Below are positions 48,601-60,583 of a DNA stretch of 64,000 nucleotides, in pieces. The stretch is taken from the NCBI RefSeq assembly GCF_964355755.1, contig NC_092675.1, positions 9,993,312 to 10,057,311 of the forward strand, given 5' to 3'. Below the pieces are notes generated by a model, which was not told the origin of the DNA, made no database searches, and saw nothing but the letters and a program-made list of their open reading frames with translations. How positions within the stretch are numbered: position 1 is the first letter of the stretch; the number at the start of each line of letters is the position of its first letter. Position numbers and translations under genes: made by a program. The DNA comes from Antedon mediterranea (Eukaryota > Echinodermata > Crinoidea > Comatulida > Antedonidae).

Positions 48601-51600
48601 GCCTACCTTTAGGAGTTGAATTATTGGTCTGTGGTCTTCCGCCATAAAAACGTCGCTCCCCCGTACTTGTTTCTGCTGTTGATTGTTTGTTGTTAACGCC
48701 CTGCTGGTGTAGAGCTTTGGTTCTCGTCTGTTCTGTTTTCCCATCTTCGGTTTGGAGTTTCGTCACCGTGGTTTGTTTAACAGATGATGTATTAAGGCTT
48801 ACTAAAATTAAACGAAAACTTTTATAATACAACAGTAGTTAGAAATAATATAATTAATACTATTTATATAGTCCGCACATGAATTAGAAAATAGCCTGAT
48901 ACTCCGACACAAGCTATAATAATAACGCACAATTAAATAAATGTGTCTTTACCGACATTGGAAATGGATATAATAATATATGAAACTTACCTGTCGAATT
49001 TATTTTGGGAGAAATCTCTATTTTTGCAGTCTTACGAACCGGTGAAGTGACAGGTTTTGCTGCCTCCGAGTCCAGAACGTTATTCTTCCTATCGAAAATA
49101 CGATATAATTTCAACAACACGATTATAATTTTTTTGGCATATGTAAATAACTTTACAACAGGGTCTCGTGGCATTAATGTTAATAAGAATACTTGTTTAA
49201 ATAATTTCAAATTTAACACTATCTTACCGTTTTACCTCTATGATTAGCATATCTGTAGCATTTTCCACGTGCGTCATCGCGTCGTCTCGTGACGCGTTTC
49301 CGACGGGTTTTCCGTTTATTTTTACGACTATGTCTCCTTCCTGGAGTTTCGCATTGTAAGCCTTGCTTCTTCTTCTGATCTACAAAGAATAAATATGTAT
49401 ACAGTAATTGATTGTATACAACTAATTTACCGTTCGGCTGGTATAACTTAGGTTCAACATAGTATTCAACAAGAAATTCTGGATTCGTAAAAATGGGGTT
49501 GATGATACCAGTCATCGAACTGTCAATTTACACCAAGAGAGTTGTATAGTTTTGGCGATATCTGAATAAAATAAAATTTCATTTAGTTTGGAAAAACTGC
49601 ACAATGCCTTCTGTTCGATGTGTTTACACTCAATGTGGTGCTGTACACAACTAATCAGTGACCTGCAGCGACGCTGAAAAGAAGTGCATCAATTCATAAA
49701 CAAACTTAAATTTTAATAGTGACCTTTTCATCTTTATTCAATCATAGTTGCTCACATTCTAGCAGTTCGACCTAATTTGAATGTATGATTCCAGACGAAA
49801 TTTAACACACGGTAAGCGAAAGTGGTTCCAGTTTCCTAGAGAGAAGATGCTAAAACAACATCAATGATTGTATCTCTTCTTCTGGAAAGGGCCGAAGATG
49901 AGCCGACAAAACGACATATAGCGGCCTGCTGTGCGTATGCCTACAGGGAAAACATCCACAACCGACCAACTAGTCTAAATCAGTCTTTCTATTCAGTTAT
50001 TAAGCAGGCAGTCAATACTCATGATACTAATCAACGAACAAATAGGCCTAATAGTAATCATATTAGAACTAATATTAAATATTAAAATAATATAAATAAT
50101 AAATTCCATTTTACCATTGTTATGTTTTGTAACAAATCAAGTTCTTATGTTTTCATTTATTTTGTTTAAAAAATGCATGACATTTTGTTGATGCAAAACA
50201 ACTTAAACCGGTTACATTATTAAAATTATGTTAGTCACGACACATTTCACCAGATTTAAAACTAACCAAATTAAGCTTAGTGACATTCACATTCTTGTAT
50301 ACGATTCGTCCATTTCGTTATAAAAGTAAAATAATAGCATTAATGCTATAGCGACGACTACCATCCCATTGCCTTATATGGTAATCGTTGGGCTAAAGTG
50401 TTACACGTAAGTCACTAATTCAATAATGTTAAAGGCTATGAACATTTGCTGGGAAATAATGCTATAATGGGATTTACAGTGAGACATTGTAATTCACCAG
50501 ATATCATGTGTAACTAATTTCACTGAAGCGATCGGATCATTAAAAATATATAGGTGATTAGACAGTGACATATCCTAGTGAGTCGACGTGACCCCTACTA
50601 GTTGTTGATGAGAAATCTGGGCCTGTAGATCAAGTTCATCTTTTTAACAATCGGTTGGTTGTGATATCCGTTATTATTTCGAATGTATAAGTAAAACAAC
50701 TCAAACTTCCATTTTATAGGAAAGAGGTGTCCTTTTCTATGCTTCTAACTACAATTTAATTAGAAAGTGATCATTGAATATACAACGTAACGCGGCACTG
50801 TGATTGATGAAACATGCTTTATTTTCTTATGGCATGGTAAATATTTTCATTTAAGGGATATAGGGTGATCTGTCTTTTAAGTGCTATTTCTATCAATATG
50901 ACTGTCAATTTGTACTGTATATTCCGTCTACAGGAATAAAGTATAGAGAATACTTGAGTACGCGCACTGATATTCAATTATCATTAAGAAATTATTTAAT
51001 GTTACATACAGTTATTACAGTTAAAAAGAAATTAGGAGACCATTAATTTATGATATATGATATATCAATGCAACATTAATTGACGATTCAACTTCTATTG
51101 ATTAAGAACGTCATACGTGACGTCACAATTAAATCTAAAATAAAATGCAAGCATATTTTGTATTTATATGTATTTTGCACAGATGTCTATTTTCAAACCT
51201 CATCGTGAACAATAGTTTTTGACTAATGTACAACTATACATTTTTGAATGATTGAGTGATTTTAGATTTAAATTATGAACAAACAAAAATGATTCGTTGC
51301 ATTGTAGGCCTATTGTATTCAATTTGTTAACAAGTGGAGACCTTACTAGTAAATAAAGTATAATATATAATACCGTCATCTGTCTTAAAATGTTGTTGAG
51401 TACAAAAAATTAAACCCATCTATTAATGATTTTGTAGTTAAAAATGGTTATGGTTGTTCGTCGTTTGAAATTGGGTTTTATAATTGGAACCAGGGTGACA
51501 AATAAATGGAAAAATAGGTCACATGATAAGTACAGGCTACCAAGTGTTGACATAACATAATGATCAGTAGGCTGCCATTAATGTCATATAAATATATGTA

Positions 51601-54600
51601 GGACTGAGGTGAAAAGAATAAAACCGAAATAAAAAACACAGCTGCAAGACAACCAATACATTAGTATGGAACGCTGAGTGAATCATATTAAGTTGCAATT
51701 GATCACTGGAATAAAAAATAAAAAGATATACTGTAATATAAACGCAATAAAAAATTATTATATTAACAAATGCCTAATTTGACTTGAAAACACGCTTGAG
51801 AATAAACTATACTAGCCCAGTTCCGCTTTTCTTAAAATTGGTAAAAAACAGTGTATAGGCCTATTAGTATAAAGTAGGTTACCAAATACTATACGGTTTG
51901 CTTGTGAGATCTTTAAAAATCTCTGTATGACGCCTACCACCTTGATGGCTTGTGGTCTTTGAAGAAACACATGGTATTTTGACTAAATTCTAGTCCAAAG
52001 AAAATGATGGCTTTATCGGGAAATCGTAATTGATGGAGTCATGACCGACGGGAAATTGTAAACAAACTAAATTGATTGAATAAGAAAGAACCGATTTGTT
52101 CCGGCAAAGATCACGAGCACACGCAGGCCTGGTACCGAGAGCCACCATGGCGTACAAGAACTTTTCGAATATGATTCGTCAAACTCTGCTTAAGTATGTT
52201 CTGCAACAACGTAACATGGCGGCTATCGGATTGCAAAAACATTAAGTTATGGTGATAGAATATATTATATAGAATACCTTGTGTTATATGATCTATAGTA
52301 TAAGTTTTGATAAGTTGATTTAATTTCATACCATCTGTTTTTATAGAATGACAGTGCAGATGGAAAGAGAAATGGCTGGGTTCGTGAGCCAAAATAAAGG
52401 TTAGTCCCCAGAATGTACTCGTTTGGATGAGACGTAAAGTCGTCGGTCTAAAGTCACTCAACGACTGATTTTGTAATTGTTTTCCTATTCACTTTTACTC
52501 CAAAGCGGTCCGATTTTTGCTTGAATAAAGTTCAAGTGCTCCACACAGGGAGGCCATAAATCAAATGAACTTGCGGTCGTTCCTCTTGAAGATAATTTCT
52601 TATAATTAATAATTTTTAGTGTGATGGAATTCTTTGAGCAACAACATAATGCCATCATGCTAAAATACAATAAATACGTCTAATTTCATACAGTGTACAT
52701 TGTCTGATATTGACCTAGAAATCAAATAACGTTTTAAAACTGAAATTAATAAATATAGTTATTCTTGTATAACATGAGGGAAGGTAAATTGATATTTATG
52801 GAGGGGTATTTACACCTCGACCACCAGTATAATTAATTACTGTATGCGATGAGTACGATGTTAGATACAGATATAGTATACAAAATATATCTTCAAAAAT
52901 GATTAACGTACTTGGCTTCCAATCCCAAGGTCCCGGGTTCAATCCTGACGTGGTTGTAACTCACGACTCGTTCAACTCCACTCCCAAGCCTCAAATGAAA
53001 TAGTGAATCCTGAAAGTAATTTCAGTTGTTCGATGTTGGATGATGCGTAAAAGAACCGATATTGATAACATAATGTGGCACAAAATAAGTAACCTAACGA
53101 GCAGATAATGCTTTTATTTAATAAAACAATTGCATTCACTATATCCACCTATTATACAATGAATGAAATTCACACTTGAAGTGACCATCCATTGAGGGAT
53201 TTTCAGCTCCCAATCATCTGCTAGATCGATATGCTAGGCCTAACGGTTTTATCATTGTAATTATTACAATAAATTCCTCCATTGGTATGTGAGGTTCGAC
53301 TATACACAATTATTGGAAATCGGTTATATTAGCGGCTTTTATGTTCATGATGGTATGCTTATGTACATACAGTACACTTGTTATTCGCCGTTGAGCTTGT
53401 GATCGGGTCGGCGACTTTACAATGTAATCATGCGATTAAACCATTATGGATTTTGTATACGTACAAGTGCAAAAATATCAATATTTATATAAACAACCAA
53501 TTCTAAACCGCCTGATGATAAACTGAAAATGTATTAATTAATTTAAAACGATAAAGATAAGGAAATCTGTGAAAATGAGAAAAGGTCGTTTCAACTGAGA
53601 TTCGAACCCGGACCCTTGCAACATTTGAAATGCTTTGAACAGATAGAAAAAATATCACCGGTTTAGTTATGAATTCAAATGATCACAGGCGTGGTAATCA
53701 CCATGATCTGCAATTGTCAAATTTTACAACGTTAATTGTATATTCTATAATACCTCTATAGCAACTGAATAGACTGGTCCAATTCACTTTATTTATGTCT
53801 GTTACTTTAATTGAATTAATGTAGAGCGTAAAGGCCTACTTTATGATAGTGGAGGAAGAAGGGTTTATTTAAATTGACATGTTGTGTAAATAAGGTGTTA
53901 TTAATTAAACCTAGGTCATCCCCAGGAGATGGGATCAGCCAAAATCTAGTTCTTTAGAACCATAATGCATGTCACGTTAAAAATTGCTGTGATGTCATAT
54001 TGTTAGGAGAAACAAAATTGAGATGTGATTAGGCCACTTTGAAAGTTGACATTAATGTATCAAACGCTGTAAATGTGCAAGGATTAAACCGTTTGACTAG
54101 TATTAATCAAACACGACGAATGTCATAATATCATTATAAATAGCATTAATCAATGTAAAGCGATAAGCCGGCTAAATAACTATACTCTGGATGTTAGCAA
54201 TAACATGTACGGTATATCATTACTTGACTCGAAAACAACACAGTTTGTAAATAATCCTACTTTACAATATTATAAAGTATATTACAGTACTACATTGAAG
54301 TATTTCTGTTTTATCGCAAGCTGAACCGGATTGGAGCTGACGTCACCCCTTTCAAACTCATAAAAATAATTAATTTAATAGAATGAATAAATGTAATTCT
54401 TTATGCTATATAATACAATACTCATTTCTCCAAATTATAAATTTAAAAAAATGTTTTCACCAAATGTATATATATATATATATATATATTTGTTATTATT
54501 TTATTAATTAGAGAGGCCTATGCGTTAAGTTAAATCTTGGACAAATAAATCTCTCGCGCTCTATCCCTGGCAGCCCAAGGGCGAAATCTGGCATGACGTC

Positions 54601-57364
54601 ATAACTCGACATGGTCGAGGTGGCTGGGGTGATTACTTATTAATTGCTATTAGAAAAAAGTCTAGGCAAATGTATTTTGGATGATACCAGTCACAGGATC
54701 GAGTGGCGACAAAAACACAGCATATATGAAGATGAGCACTACAGCAATTAAATTATAATATATGATAAATTGTCAGCTGTCGCAGTTGACTTTGGAGCCT
54801 ACACAGTATGTGCACAGAATAACTATCATGTGCTGGCACAACATAAAACGCTTAATACACACTGAATGATACCTAAATACATGGAGTTAACACGCGTGGA
54901 TAATGTGAGTTTCACTGTTGTATAACGAAGTTGGGATGCCGAAAGTTACATTTTTGAAATGTCACAATATTACTCTATACCATTTTGTAGAAGTAAAGCA
55001 TCTAGCGTACATTGTAAGAACATCAAACATAGTTCTTCTCGTGTAAAAAGCAATTAAAACTGGAGGTCCACTTTATAGTACCCAGATGTCTATCAGCCCC
55101 TGTCGTATTGTCAATGGAGGCTGCCGTGGGTGTATGACCTAATCTAACTTTCCTCAATTTAGGTTATATATTATCAGGAAAACAAACCAATGCATCTCAG
55201 TTTAGTTTCCCACTCCTCATAAGTTTCTAAAAGTCTAGGCAAATGTCCGGTTTGCATGATACCAGTCACATGCAAGTTTCTCCAGCACAAGTGTATTCTA
55301 TGCCTACTTTCTTTACAACTGATTTTTATTATGAGGCCTACATTTGATATATCTTGTGACAATTGAATTGAACTACTGTATTTTAAAAGTCACATAAAAC
55401 GAATTCCGATCCGGGTTCGTAAATTCATTTAGGCCTAACAATACAACTCATTACAACTATGTAAAGGATTGGCCTCTTGTAATATTGTATGTATTATTTT
55501 CTATGTTTGTTGTTTTAGCCAAAAAGTAATTAAAGCCGTTAGAAAGTTCTTTCCTATCTTAACCTTTAACATTTGTACAGCCACATTTTATTCTGTATAT
55601 ACGAATATCTTTATTTATGTATCTCAACATTCTTCAGTTTTCAAGTACTGTATAGGCCTATGTCATGTAGAACGACGTAGTATTAAGAATGTTAATGAGA
55701 CAAGAACGCAATATGATACGCAACAAATGCAGACATTATGACGTACACATTGTATTTTACGCTACAATACAATACTGGTGTATTGAGGCTCACTAGTTCA
55801 ATCCTCGTTATTTATTCCATTAAAAAAAATGGCCAACGCTAACAGTACAGTCACTCTCTTGTACGGTCCAGGTACACATTCTCCTTTTTTTATATTAGTG
55901 TATATTTCTAATGTGTAAACAATAAAATGTACATACACAAACATTGTATTCAATTAATTGCATGATATAACGTTCTCATCAACTGCACATGTTCGTTCAT
56001 AGAGTATTACGCAGGTAGGCTAAGTTCTGTCTGTCAGGTCAGAACTTTTAATTTAAAACAGTTTGTTCTTGTCACGATTGAAAAATATTTCCAAAATTGT
56101 ATCCGTGTGCTACTCATTTACAGTATTTAAATACACGGAAATTTGAATCAATTTTCTTGCAGGCCAGGTGTTGGTAGGAACTCAAAGATCACGTATTAAT
56201 TATCCAATCATACTTTTACGCGGCACCACGCGTGGCTGGTTCGAAAGGTGACGACAAATTGACGTCACAATTTACAGTGCGTACTTTTAAAACTTCAAAA
56301 TATTATGATTAAATGATAAACTCGTGTGGTATACTAAACAATAATGATTTTAAATAACGTTCAAGAAGGCTTTATTCTTTTTTTTTTTTGCGGTATGATG
56401 GTTTATCATTTATATGTTTAAAAGATTGAAAATGATACGATAAAAGTATAAACTGAAAGTACAGTGTAAGACCGGTTTGTATTCTGATAATGACGATCGA
56501 TCAACACAGCTTTTTGGTTTAAAATACACACAATCTTATCAAGGATACTTGTATTGGACTATGACAAGAAATTGATTATTTGCAGTATCGTTGTTCTTTA
56601 CTTCATAAAGTAAAGTATGGCTTAACTATTCCTGACTATATAAATAAAAGTAAATCATATCAAGCACAAATGAGGCCTAGATAACCAATCCAATTCTCAT
56701 GGACGACGTATGCAATTACTAAATTTTAGGCCTAAATACAGGCACGTAGCCAATAACTTTCGGTAAATCTTTTGGGTTGAGGGGTGTGTGGGGATTGGCC
56801 CTTATTAGGCATGGAGGCTCGATGGGTGTCTCCGGGAAGGTTTAAATACACAAGAAGTCAACAACAAATGTCTATCAACCCATTTTAGCACGTATTTACA
56901 ATAACCGCGCTAAATCCTAAAATATTATAACTTATTAAATATCGTTCCCCAAATAGGGTTCATATCACACGTCGATCTTAGTATTCATCAGTGAAATTTG
57001 CACTTGAGATGGTTTGCTAGCTATCTGGGCCTACTGTAATAGCTGGGGAAAATGCATGGAATTCCGATCATACTAACAATTGATACGTCATTGGCATGTG
57101 GTACCGTGACATAATGATAGTCGACAAACCATCTTTTTCATTCCTTGAAACAGCTGACCCTGTTTTTTTTTTTCAACATAAAAAAAACCAGACGGTTTAT
57201 CAATATTTTATTACCGAACATGAAACCATAGAAACATCTGGTAGTTCCGCATCACTTACCTTTGAAATCATGAGTGGGGAATTTGTTCCAGCTCCCCCTT
57301 GCAATCTAAACCCCCACGGTGTACCTCCGGTAAGATTAGCACATATTACATCCTCGTTTACCAT
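44485..57364 (-). CDS. SYNPO2: PDZ-domain synaptopodin-2-like protein, 7 coding exons, 787 aa
   Basis: Synaptopodin-2/CHAP proteins bind actin, alpha-actinin and filamin in Z-discs and stress fibres. The exons, in transcript order, are 57260-57364, 49228-49379, 48991-49088, 48607-48801, 47995-48345, 45997-46278 and 44485-45665. Every junction is GT-AG with matching phase; the sum is 2364 nt. The PDZ domain (residues about 5-86) shows PWGFRLQGG (ligand loop), KIRRRSKAYNAKLQEGD and KINGKPVG, wording typical of the SYNPO2 PDZ. The long remainder is Pro/Ser/Thr-rich and disordered. Basic MFAKRRKRS (about 431) and MFEKRRKRS (about 539) blocks and a TPWEAAS motif (about 596) are synaptopodin family hallmarks. 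The C-terminus is VESDDL. There is no LIM domain, which argues against PDLIM/Zasp. Confidence 0.88.
45997..46278 (-). CDS. SYNPO2: SYNPO2-like exon 6
   Basis: 282 nt from TTTTATAG|AA to ATTAAAA|GTTAGT, phase 1 at the end. It carries another Trp motif (TNTWTTPIVHKP) and a proline-rich stretch, SPIPPAPPTPPLPES, that could bind SH3 or EVH1 domains. Confidence 0.85.
46486..46985. mobile_element. DNA transposon remnant/MITE (about 500 bp) with GGGAGAC...CGCTTTGAAAC ends
   Basis: The left end AGGGAGACCGGGGGCGCTTT continues GAAAC. The right end, reverse-complemented, reads AGGGGAGACAGAGGCTAGGC then GCTTTGAAAC. The interior has GTTTCAATGTACCCC and GTTTCAATGCACCCC as direct repeats. It sits in the intron between coding exons 5 and 6 of the SYNPO2-like gene. 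A target duplication is not clear. Confidence 0.6.
47386..47474 (+). tRNA. tRNA-Arg (UCU) with 16-nt intron
   Basis: Same body as the minus-strand gene at 41160 apart from two T-arm bases and the intron (47423-47438 here). The acceptor stem GTCTCCG/CGGAGAT, anticodon TCT and T-arm GGTTCGAATCC are intact. It lies antisense inside the SYNPO2-like intron between coding exons 5 and 6. Confidence 0.94.
47478..47500 (+). terminator. Pol III terminator T-run after tRNA-Arg
   Basis: An uninterrupted run of 23 T begins three bases past the tRNA 3' end. Confidence 0.85.
47995..48345 (-). CDS. SYNPO2: SYNPO2-like exon 5
   Basis: 351 nt from CCAATACAG|GA to TTAAAAG|GTAAAA. Contains three Trp motifs in a Pro/Ser context (APLWSATP, VWSPAA, RTWTPPI), a poly-Thr run and DVGIHLSPKK. 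Confidence 0.85.
48607..48801 (-). CDS. SYNPO2: SYNPO2-like exon 4
   Basis: 195 nt from TTAATTTTAG|TA to CCTAAAG|GTAGGC. It encodes a Thr/Gln-rich linker ending TSTGERRFYGGRPQTNNSTP. Confidence 0.82.
48991..49088 (-). CDS. SYNPO2: SYNPO2-like exon 3
   Basis: 98 nt from TTCGATAG|G to GACAG|GTAAGT. It encodes a Lys/Pro/Ser-rich linker (EAAKPVTSPVRKTAKIEISP) with potential S/T-P sites. Confidence 0.82.
49228..49379 (-). CDS. SYNPO2: SYNPO2-like exon 2, second half of PDZ
   Basis: It runs from TTTGTAG|ATCAGAAG to AAACG|GTAAGA. The frame gives IRRRSKAYNAKLQEGDIVV, KINGKPVGNASRDDAMTHV and ATDMLIIEVKR, completing the PDZ. A longer open frame over the same bases is in the wrong register. Confidence 0.92.
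52905..53045 (+). repeat. tRNA-derived SINE
   Basis: CTTCCAATCCCAAGGTCC, the B-box-like GGGTTCAATCCTGACG and CACTCCCAAGCCTCAA follow in the same order as at 28590-28760. Ends are approximate. Confidence 0.5.
53585..53640 (-). repeat. tRNA-like 3' half (pseudo-tRNA or SINE head)
   Basis: Read on the minus strand, GGTCCGGGTTCGAATCTC looks like a T-arm and B box. No matching acceptor stem or anticodon arm is present upstream. Confidence 0.4.
57260..57364 (-). CDS. SYNPO2: SYNPO2-like exon 1, start codon and first half of PDZ
   Basis: Thirty-five codons from ATG at 57364 (AAAGATGG, strong context) to TCAAAG|GTAAGT in phase 0. It encodes MVNEDVICANLTGGTPWGF and RLQGGAGTNSPLMISK. The frame is open further upstream but has no earlier ATG, and a possible acceptor lies four bases before the ATG. 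Confidence 0.9.
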
Positions 57365-58676
57365 CTTTCTAGGCCTATTATACCGTTTGTTGACAAAATG
57401 GTAGCGGGTTCGAAACGTCGTTGGTCCTGTCAAACTTTATTTTCCTAGTGCGTGTTTATTGCTCCTGGTTTCGGCTTGGCGATTCCATTCTCATGTCACT
57501 CATGCAATTTGATGCTACCAACACACGCCTACCACAACATGACGTAATAATGAACTTTACAAAGCTAGAGGGCAGTCTTACATCTCATCTTTTAATGTCA
57601 AAGTTAAAAGCTGTTCATTTTTCAAAGTGCTTCTTTGTTAAATAATTGACCATCTCGAAACTTGCTATTTGGTTTAAAACAATTATTTAAAAACTAAAAC
57701 TTAAAATATTCCATAAGCAAGCTTCTATCCAGACAACTTTAGACCTACTGATGCAACAAACCGCTCCTTGTTGATCTATTATATTATTTGAACAGTAAGT
57801 AAGGCATGCATGGTTATTAATTCGATAAATAAAGTATAATACAATTACAAATTGCAGGCATACATGCTCTTGAGGTGAATGGTTGATTTTTAGATGGGGT
57901 GATATTTTTAATGTTTCTCATAATCGTTTAGATTTTTAGATTCAATATACAAAATATAGGCTCTGGATGACAATATTATTATTATCAACGATGAATATAA
58001 CTAAAATTACTATATTTAAAAAATATAGCTTACCAATGTACAACCAAGAAAATAATCCTCTCAGAGTAAGAAGCCATAGTTACATTCACTATACACATAT
58101 ACTATCACACTACTACATTATACAGTTATTTTTGTATCCCAATCGTGAAGACTAAAATACTGCAACTAAGCGATTGGATAATCAACAAGGTAGGGGCGTT
58201 CCTTAAGCACAGACCTATCACACGGCTACAAGACGACCCCTGTGAATGTGGAAATGGCACTGACGTACATGAGAGGGGTCGCGCAGGGAACACAAAGGCT
58301 TTATATCGGTTATGTTCCGACGACGATGGCTTATTATTATCCCATGCATTCCAGTGTTTTTAAGCTGAGTGTACCTCATTTTCTATTGTTAATGTGATAT
58401 AAAGATATACTTTTATATTTAAGAAATTGACCTTTGTATCGGAATTTAAATAGGTTCACAAACTTGACCCAGAAAGTCCGAAGGAGAGTTTGTCCAGGAA
58501 GGATCTAAATCTCCCTACTCCAATCCAGGAGTTCTTCTACGCATGTGTAGATATCTACTACGTCATCATATATATATCGTATTTTACTTGCGGTCCGGCC
58601 ATGTAGTATTTTACTCGTACTTCGCTATTTTCTACCGTATTACTTAAATATCGCTTTCCCAGACCATCCTCCTCAG
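57365..58676. other. Upstream region of the SYNPO2-like gene
   Basis: Presumably 5' UTR/promoter-proximal DNA of the minus-strand gene near 57,365-57,500. The rest is unassigned. A 72-codon plus frame at 58145 contains DDPCECGNGTDVHERG but has no recognisable relative or splice support. Confidence 0.35.
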
Positions 58677-59258
58677 CAGTGGTGGCGCCAGCGGGGGGGC
58701 TACGGGGGCTCTAGCCCCCTCGTCGGGGAGCCTAGCCCCCCCGTCGGGGAACACGGGTACTTTTTGTCGGGGAATATAATATACAGTAAAAAATGTTCGC
58801 GTTCACTTCATATAGCTTCAGCGCCTAGAAAACCACGACGTTCCATTGACCGTGAGAGTACGTCAGAGGGCTATTATGCACTTTTATGCATTCATTTATT
58901 GCCAGCGATCTAACTTACTACTAAACATTAGCTAGGTACGCACTTGTCTGGCGGTATCCCTTTGTACGAATCGTTCAACGTTGGGTCGACACGCGTGATA
59001 TCAAGTTCCATCCAGGGACCAAAATGTGTAATGTAGTTATTTTCCAGGCGAAGTTTACCGGCGGTTACCAAAGGGAATACGGGTACTTTTTGTCGGGGAA
59101 TATAATATACAGTAAAAAGCGTTCGCGTTCACTTCGTAGCTAGCTTCAGCGCCTAGAAAACCGCGACGTTTCATTGACCGTGAGAGTACGTCTCAGAGTG
59201 ATATTATGCACTTTATATGCATTCATTATTGCCAGCGATCTAACTTACTACTAAACAA

Positions 59259-60583
59259 CAGGGGCGCAGCCAGCAAAAAATTAAAGGGGGGGTCAACCAA
59301 TATGTGAGTATTTTGCGAGCGAAGCGAGCAACCATGGGCTGGGGGCCAGGGGGCCGCCAAGGGCCCCCGGTTGGGGTCCAGGGGGCTTTGCCCCCTGGAA
59401 GCTTTGGCGGTCTAGGGCAATCTAGATCATTTGAATCGGTTTACGCACACACAAATATGACAATGTTAACACTAAAAAACTGAAACAAAGAAAACAAAAA
59501 ACAACTCTCATTTTCATTACAGAACATTTTTATATTCCAGGCTGCCACAGACAAACACTTTTTTTCTTGCTTGTTTGTTGATTTGTGTAGAGAGGCTGTA
59601 AACTCAGAGGAGGAATTATTTGAATTCCTCCCTTTTCACCAATACAAAAGTTGCATGAAATGAACGTAGAGATGCAAAAGTTTGAAAAAAGAAATTAGAA
59701 TGATAGCATGGAGGGAGTGATATTATTAAATGAGAACCGTAAGGTTAGAGTTCATACACTGTGCAAGTCCAAGAAGCTATCTTGGCTCCGTGTGTATGTG
59801 AGACGCTTATCATACCCAGTACATACAATATTTTGTTTAAAAATATACCTATTTTGTTCGAATGTATAGTATAGGTGATAGCTTATACATAATTGTAATA
59901 ACTAACTTCTAAATTATTATCATACATTTTACGTTAGTTACTATAACGGCGCTCTTGACATCGCGTGATGCATCTTTAAACATAAGTTTGGAACATACAT
60001 TCTTCTTGGCTTGGAGACAGAATTCGCGAATGACATTCTCTGTATTAATGTTCATGTTCATGTTAAAGTGTATGTTCATGAGGCACAATCCCAAAAGCTG
60101 CTCATAAGACATGTGATTTCCCAAACAGGTTTTCGTTCTCCATAAAGTCGAAAAACTCAGACGTTACGGGCATAGGCCTACGCGATTAGAAGAAGTGCAC
60201 GCACATTCGGGAACACATCTGGATCCGCTAATTTTACACAGTCGCTTCCATCACTGAAGCTCGGAATGAAGATGTTCGTGTCTTGGCAGATCATCGTACC
60301 AAATTCAAGTTCCTTGAAGACTTCTTCAACATTACACTTCACTATAGACTCGGGTGCTACGCCAAATATTTTAAAGCATGGCCTGTTATCGGCAGAAAAA
60401 CGGGTTTTTAACTCGGTTTGTAATCAAGAAGTTGATTTGGTAATACTGCTCGGTAGTAATCTTCCACAGTATCTCCAGGATGATTTGATCTGTATTGTTG
60501 TCTCATGTTTTTATTTATTTTTTCTAAAAAAAAAGGGGGGGGGGGTCAGGACCCCCGTGACCCCCCCACTGGCTGCGCCCCTG
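59259..60583. mobile_element. Second hAT-like element nested in the first, 5-bp target duplication
   Basis: Perfect 15-bp inverted ends CAGGGGCGCAGCCAG / CTGGCTGCGCCCCTG. AACAA repeats at 59254-59258 and 60584-60588. The other copy of the host repeat (58918 onward) reads through this point without the insert, which proves a discrete insertion. The interior has a decayed hAT transposase on the minus strand. The duplication is 5 bp rather than 8, so this belongs to a different hAT lineage than the host element. Confidence 0.78.
59909..60510 (-). pseudogene. Decayed hAT transposase, C-terminal part
   Basis: On the minus strand, broken frames contain in order GDTVEDYYRAV, ITNRVKNPFF (shifted frame), ADPDVFPNVRALLLIA, SFSTLWRTKTCLGNHMSYEQ and CLMNIHFNMNMNINTENVI. 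This is the order of the catalytic-core end and C-terminal dimerisation region of hAT transposases of the ZMYM1/DUF4371 type. Stops and frame changes separate the blocks, and residues are missing before SFSTL. It is a relic. The plus-strand frame over the same bases is its antisense shadow. Confidence 0.75.

Larger units (their letters stand above)
49380..57259 (-). other. SYNPO2-like first coding intron (about 7.9 kb)
   Basis: AT-rich, with a SINE at 52905, a tRNA-like remnant at 53585, a (TA)n run at 54466-54489 and many AGGCCT words. I see no coding exon bounded by convincing splice sites. Confidence 0.45.

Noticed and set aside
52111-52461. 116-codon minus-strand ORF in the first SYNPO2-like intron
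   Set aside because: Composition is not protein-like, no splice sites fit the neighbouring exon phases, and no domain is visible.
54650-55280. Two similar ~40-bp stretches with GTCTAGGCAAATGT and GATACCAGTCACA
   Set aside because: They look like a small duplication without element ends; too little to classify.
44485-57364. Assignment of the PDZ gene to the PDLIM/Zasp family
   Set aside because: The PDZ wording is similar, but no LIM domain is present, and the KRRKR and TPWEAAS motifs and C-terminus fit synaptopodin-2 better.
58145-58363. 72-codon plus-strand ORF with DDPCECGNGTDV
   Set aside because: The Cys-containing stretch is suggestive but matches no family I can name, and no supporting exon borders or repeats were found.
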